A DNA stretch of 64,000 nt from Rugamonas brunnea. Its GTDB lineage: Bacteria > Pseudomonadota > Gammaproteobacteria > Burkholderiales > Burkholderiaceae_D. Where the stretch lies: positions 310,001-374,000 of the forward strand of contig NZ_JACEZT010000003.1 of NCBI RefSeq assembly GCF_014042345.1. The letters run 5' to 3'. Of this stretch, positions 61,447-64,000 are shown piece after piece. The notes beneath the pieces were generated by a model. That model had not been told where the DNA came from. It saw only the letters and a list, made by a program, of their open reading frames with translations, and searched no databases. The position numbers and the translations under genes are program-made. Within the stretch, counting starts at the first letter, position 1. Each line of letters begins with the position of its first letter.

Positions 61447-61475
61447 AACTTAAAGCAACATCACGTTGTTGTCAA
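61447..61475 (-). promoter_or_regulatory. Promoter of the PEP-CTERM gene
   Basis: Minus-strand consensus -35 TTGACA (61475-61470), 17-bp spacer, TAAGTT (61452-61447). The spacer holds an inverted repeat CAACA-N6-TGTTG that could be an operator. The flanking A/T-rich block (61481-61500) is unusual for this genome. Confidence 0.5.
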
Positions 61476-61539
61476 TATTTCATGGCTTTTTTATTATCTT
61501 TTGATGGCCGGCCGGCTGCTGGCGCAACGACCGGCACGG

Positions 61540-62556
61540 CTAGCTGCGGTGCTGTTCCATGTAGGCGGACGGGCTCACGCCATTGCTCTTCTTGAACGAG
61601 CGGCTGAAGTTGGCGATGTCCGTGTAGCCGAGCCGGTAGGCGATCTGCGACACCGGGTGCTTGCCGCTGGCCAGCATTTCGCAGGCGCGCTCGTTGCGGA
61701 TGGCCAGCGCCAGGTCGCGGAAGCTCACGCCTTCGCGCGCCAGGTAGCGGTCCAGCGTGCGCGAGGAGATGTTGAGGATGCGCGCCAGTTCGTCCAGCGT
61801 GGGCTGGCTGTCCTCGGCCTCGCGCAGCATCATGGCCACCCAGTCGCACCACTTGCCGGCCGCCGTCATTTCCTGCAGCAGTTGCTTGCAACGCGCCTCG
61901 GCCTTGGCCAGCGCGCGCAGGTCGGCCATCGGCAGCGGCTGGTCGAAGCCGGCCGCGCTCATGGTGATGTGCACGCCCAACTGGGCCGCGCCGAAATGGA
62001 AACGGGCCGGCGCCAGCTCGCGGTAGCGCTGCACGTGCGCCGGTTCGGGCATGGACATGGTGACGTCGTATGGCCCCAGCTTGCCGCCGGCGATCGTCAT
62101 CAGTTGCGCATGGAACGACAGCGCCACCGCCTCCAGGTAGAACTGCAAGGTCAGCTCGTTCATCGCCACCACGGGCTGGAAGCTGACCTCGGCCCGCTCG
62201 CCCAGGCGCTGGTAGCGGAACACGAACATGGGCGACATCAGCCGGTAGTAGCGCGCCACCAGGCGCAGCAGGTGGTCGATGGTGGGGCTGCTGATCATGG
62301 CGTAACCCAGCACGTCGTGCGAGTTGAGCTTGATCAGCCGCCCCAGTTCGAAGCCGAGGTCGTGCCGGCCCGTCAGCCGTGTCATCTCGCGCACCAGCGT
62401 GTCGACCTGGCTGGTGGTGAGCAGGGCCAGCGGGTCGTTCAGGGTGCGTACCTGGGCCGCGCTGAGCGCGTCGCGGCAGGGGGTGCCGTGGCTTTCCAGG
62501 TAATCCATCAGCATCGCGAAATAGCGCGCGGGTACGGATTGTTCCAGCGTATTCAT
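61540..62556 (-). CDS. AraC family regulator with Arabinose_bd-type N-terminal domain
   Basis: 338-residue regulator. The N-terminal sensor (about 15-200) has the motif 'LGYAMISSPTIDHLLRLVARYYRLMSP' typical of the PF12625 group; the C-terminal AraC double HTH covers about 235-335 ('ISQIAYRLGYTDIANFSRSFKK'-type, here 'VSQIAYRLGY'). Divergent from the radical SAM maturase gene; the 180-bp gap between them carries two adjacent palindromes. ATG 62556 is used; the in-frame extension through the neighbour's antisense strand is rejected. Confidence 0.88.
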   Translation of the reverse strand: MNTLEQSVPARYFAMLMDYLESHGTPCRDALSAAQVRTLNDPLALLTTSQVDTLVREMTRLTGRHDLGFELGRLIKLNSHDVLGYAMISSPTIDHLLRLVARYYRLMSPMFVFRYQRLGERAEVSFQPVVAMNELTLQFYLEAVALSFHAQLMTIAGGKLGPYDVTMSMPEPAHVQRYRELAPARFHFGAAQLGVHITMSAAGFDQPLPMADLRALAKAEARCKQLLQEMTAAGKWCDWVAMMLREAEDSQPTLDELARILNISSRTLDRYLAREGVSFRDLALAIRNERACEMLASGKHPVSQIAYRLGYTDIANFSRSFKKSNGVSPSAYMEQHRS

Positions 62557-62616
62557 GTCTCTCTCGTTGTCGTTGCGGCGGCATATGCTTGCCACTCGAT
62601 TTACATCATAATGAGT

Positions 62617-62635
62617 TCTGTCTTTGAATGACAGA
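62617..62635. promoter_or_regulatory. Palindrome 1 (TGTC-N7-GACA type) in the araC/maturase divergent region
   Basis: Inverted repeat TCTGTC - N7 - GACAGA with an A/T-rich spacer. It shares the TGTC-N7-GACA core with palindrome 2, centre to centre 21 bp, i.e. two helical turns. Likely operator; the cognate regulator is unknown. Confidence 0.55.
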
Positions 62636-62658
62636 CGCTTGTCGAAAAATGACAAGCG
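62636..62658. promoter_or_regulatory. Palindrome 2 (TGTC-N7-GACA type) in the araC/maturase divergent region
   Basis: Perfect 8-bp inverted repeat CGCTTGTC - N7 - GACAAGCG immediately after palindrome 1, with an A-rich spacer. About 80 bp upstream of the maturase start and 80 bp upstream of the araC start. Confidence 0.55.
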
Positions 62659-62736
62659 GCGCAACAGGGCAGGGCTAACAATGCCTTTTTTCGATCCGAT
62701 CCCGTCCGATCCACTCCCACCGCCCGCGAGATTCCC

Positions 62737-64000
62737 ATGTCCACACCGTCCGATACCGCCAATCCGCCCGCGCAGGAGCAAGGCCTGCACCTGATGGCCA
62801 AGCCGATCGGTCCCTTGTGCAATCTCGATTGCGATTACTGCTTCTACCTGGAGAAGGAGCAGATGTATCCGCCGCGCGAGAAATTCCGCATGACCGACGA
62901 GGTGCTGCGCGCCTACGTCCAGCGCTACATCGCGGCGCAGAGCACGCCCGAGGTGGAGTTCACCTGGCAGGGCGGCGAGCCGACCTTGCTGGGACTCGAT
63001 TTCTTCCGCCGCGCGCTGGACCTGCAGCGCGAATACGGGCAAGGCAAGACCATTCGCAACAGCCTGCAGACCAACGGCACCTTGCTTGAAGAGGAATGGT
63101 GCGCCTTCCTGGCCCACCACCAGTTCACGGTCGGCCTGTCGCTCGATGGTCCGCAAGCGTTGCATGACATGCATCGCCCCGACAAGCAGGGCCGCTCCAG
63201 CCATGCGCAGGTGATGCACGCGCTGCGCTTGCTGCAGCAGCACGGCGTGCAGTACAACGTGCTGGTCACCGTGACCCGCGACAGCACGGCGCACGGGCTG
63301 GCGATCTACCGCTTCCTCAAGGGCGAAGGCGTGCGCCACATCCAGTTCAATCCCGTGGTCGAGCGCATGCCGGCCCCGCGCGAGCAGGTGATCGGGCTGC
63401 ACTTCGCCACCCCGCCCAAGCTGGCCGCGCGCGCGCCCGCACCCGCCACTGCGCCCACGCCCGCGCCGGCCGGCGAGGTGGCCGTCACGGCGCAGACCGT
63501 GGCGCGCGGCGCCTACGGCGATTTTCTGATCGCCATCTTCGACGAATGGGTGCGCAACGATGTCGGCACGGTGCACGTGATGAACTTCGAATGGGCGCTG
63601 GCCGCGTGGCTGCAATTGCCGGCCACCGTGTGCCTGTTCGCGCCGCGCTGCGGCAAGGCCATGATCGTCGAGCACAGCGGCGACGTGTTTTCGTGTGACC
63701 ACTTCATGTATCCCGATTACCTGCTTGGCAATATTGCGCAGGACGACCCGCGCACGCTGGCCGCCAGCGCCCAGCAGCAGGCCTTCGGCGCGGCCAAGGA
63801 GGAGGCCCTGCCCGATTACTGCCGGCGCTGCCCCTACCTGTTCGCCTGCCACGGCGAGTGTCCGAAGAACCGCTTCATGGTCTCGCCCGATGGCCAGCCC
63901 GGCATGAACTACCTGTGCCCCAGCTATGAAAAATACTTCCGCCACATCACGCGCGCCATGAACGCGCTGGGCCAGATCGTGGCCAGCGGCATGCCCGCGT
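62737..64000 (+). CDS. Anaerobic sulfatase-maturase-type radical SAM/SPASM enzyme (3' end missing)
   Basis: 421 codons, open at the right edge. N-terminal radical SAM motif CNLDCDYC (Cys28, Cys32, Cys35), 'FTWQGGEPTLLGLDFF', 'NSLQTNGTLL', then SPASM-type cysteines for two auxiliary clusters, including 'CRRCPYLFACHGECPKNR'. Enzymes of this class oxidise an active-site Cys or Ser of sulfatases to formylglycine. Residues ~225-260 hold a Pro/Ala-rich insertion between the two domains. A sulfatase gene may follow outside the window. Divergent from an AraC regulator. Confidence 0.9.
   Translation, partial: MSTPSDTANPPAQEQGLHLMAKPIGPLCNLDCDYCFYLEKEQMYPPREKFRMTDEVLRAYVQRYIAAQSTPEVEFTWQGGEPTLLGLDFFRRALDLQREYGQGKTIRNSLQTNGTLLEEEWCAFLAHHQFTVGLSLDGPQALHDMHRPDKQGRSSHAQVMHALRLLQQHGVQYNVLVTVTRDSTAHGLAIYRFLKGEGVRHIQFNPVVERMPAPREQVIGLHFATPPKLAARAPAPATAPTPAPAGEVAVTAQTVARGAYGDFLIAIFDEWVRNDVGTVHVMNFEWALAAWLQLPATVCLFAPRCGKAMIVEHSGDVFSCDHFMYPDYLLGNIAQDDPRTLAASAQQQAFGAAKEEALPDYCRRCPYLFACHGECPKNRFMVSPDGQPGMNYLCPSYEKYFRHITRAMNALGQIVASGMPA

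Noticed and set aside
61540-63945. 801-codon minus-strand frame that extends the AraC gene through the maturase region
   Set aside because: The extension is antisense to the radical SAM gene, which has clear cluster-binding cysteines; the AraC protein starts at ATG 62556 at normal family length.

Overview
The window looks like chromosomal core sequence of a high-GC betaproteobacterium of the Burkholderiales, most likely Oxalobacteraceae (Massilia/Duganella/Janthinobacterium-like). The basis is the gene order mla - ABC exporter - BolA - murA - hisG...hisE - HIT - tatABC, the hemE/priA pair, a monomeric NADP isocitrate dehydrogenase, a PEP-CTERM protein and the uniform codon use. The genus assignment is inference. 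I see no phage, integrase, insertion sequence, rRNA or CRISPR array.

Layout. 1-4840: phospholipid-transport genes (mlaE 3' end, mlaD, mlaA, mlaC, mlaB), a two-gene ABC-2 exporter and a BolA-family gene. 4843-15865: murA, then a complete histidine operon (hisG D C B H A F I E), interrupted between hisD and hisC by a beta-class DNA methyltransferase, followed by a HIT protein and tatABC, all on the plus strand. 15936-24167 (minus): a DUF885 metallopeptidase-like protein, a 1387-residue SNF2 ATPase and an S9 peptidase that overlaps it by 4 bp. 24350-28268: hemE, about 800 bp of non-coding DNA with a dense cluster of DnaA boxes that includes two near-identical three-box modules, then priA.

28330-36446: a RelE/ParE toxin-antitoxin pair, an ArgP-like LysR regulator divergent from a dihydrolipoamide dehydrogenase-like flavoprotein, a degenerate HD-GYP protein, a DUF1857 protein, Rep helicase, a secreted Cache-domain protein and slyX. 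36497-46163: icd, a VOC protein, a TMEM175-like channel, a periplasmic M3 peptidase, two small conserved proteins (VF530, DUF4404), a DUF1269-like membrane protein and the radical-SAM protein YgiQ. 46437-55308: a seven-repeat RCC1 lipoprotein, an NMT1-PAS-GGDEF-EAL c-di-GMP protein, an AraC regulator divergent from a fused metal-dependent hydrolase/ferredoxin reductase, and an MFS transporter. 55502-64000: ahpC-ahpF, three tRNAs (Asp, Asp, Val), an orphan solute-binding protein, dinB behind a textbook LexA box, a PEP-CTERM protein, and an AraC regulator divergent from an anaerobic sulfatase-maturase-type radical SAM gene that runs off the right edge.

The main themes are envelope maintenance (Mla, MurA, Tat), histidine synthesis, replication and repair (PriA, Rep, DinB, DnaA boxes) and peroxide defence (AhpCF). 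The observations most worth a second look are the DnaA-box cluster between hemE and priA, the single-chain diiron-like/reductase fusion, the paired palindromes in front of the maturase gene, the methyltransferase inside the his operon, and the SNF2 ATPase with a large unassigned N-terminal half.
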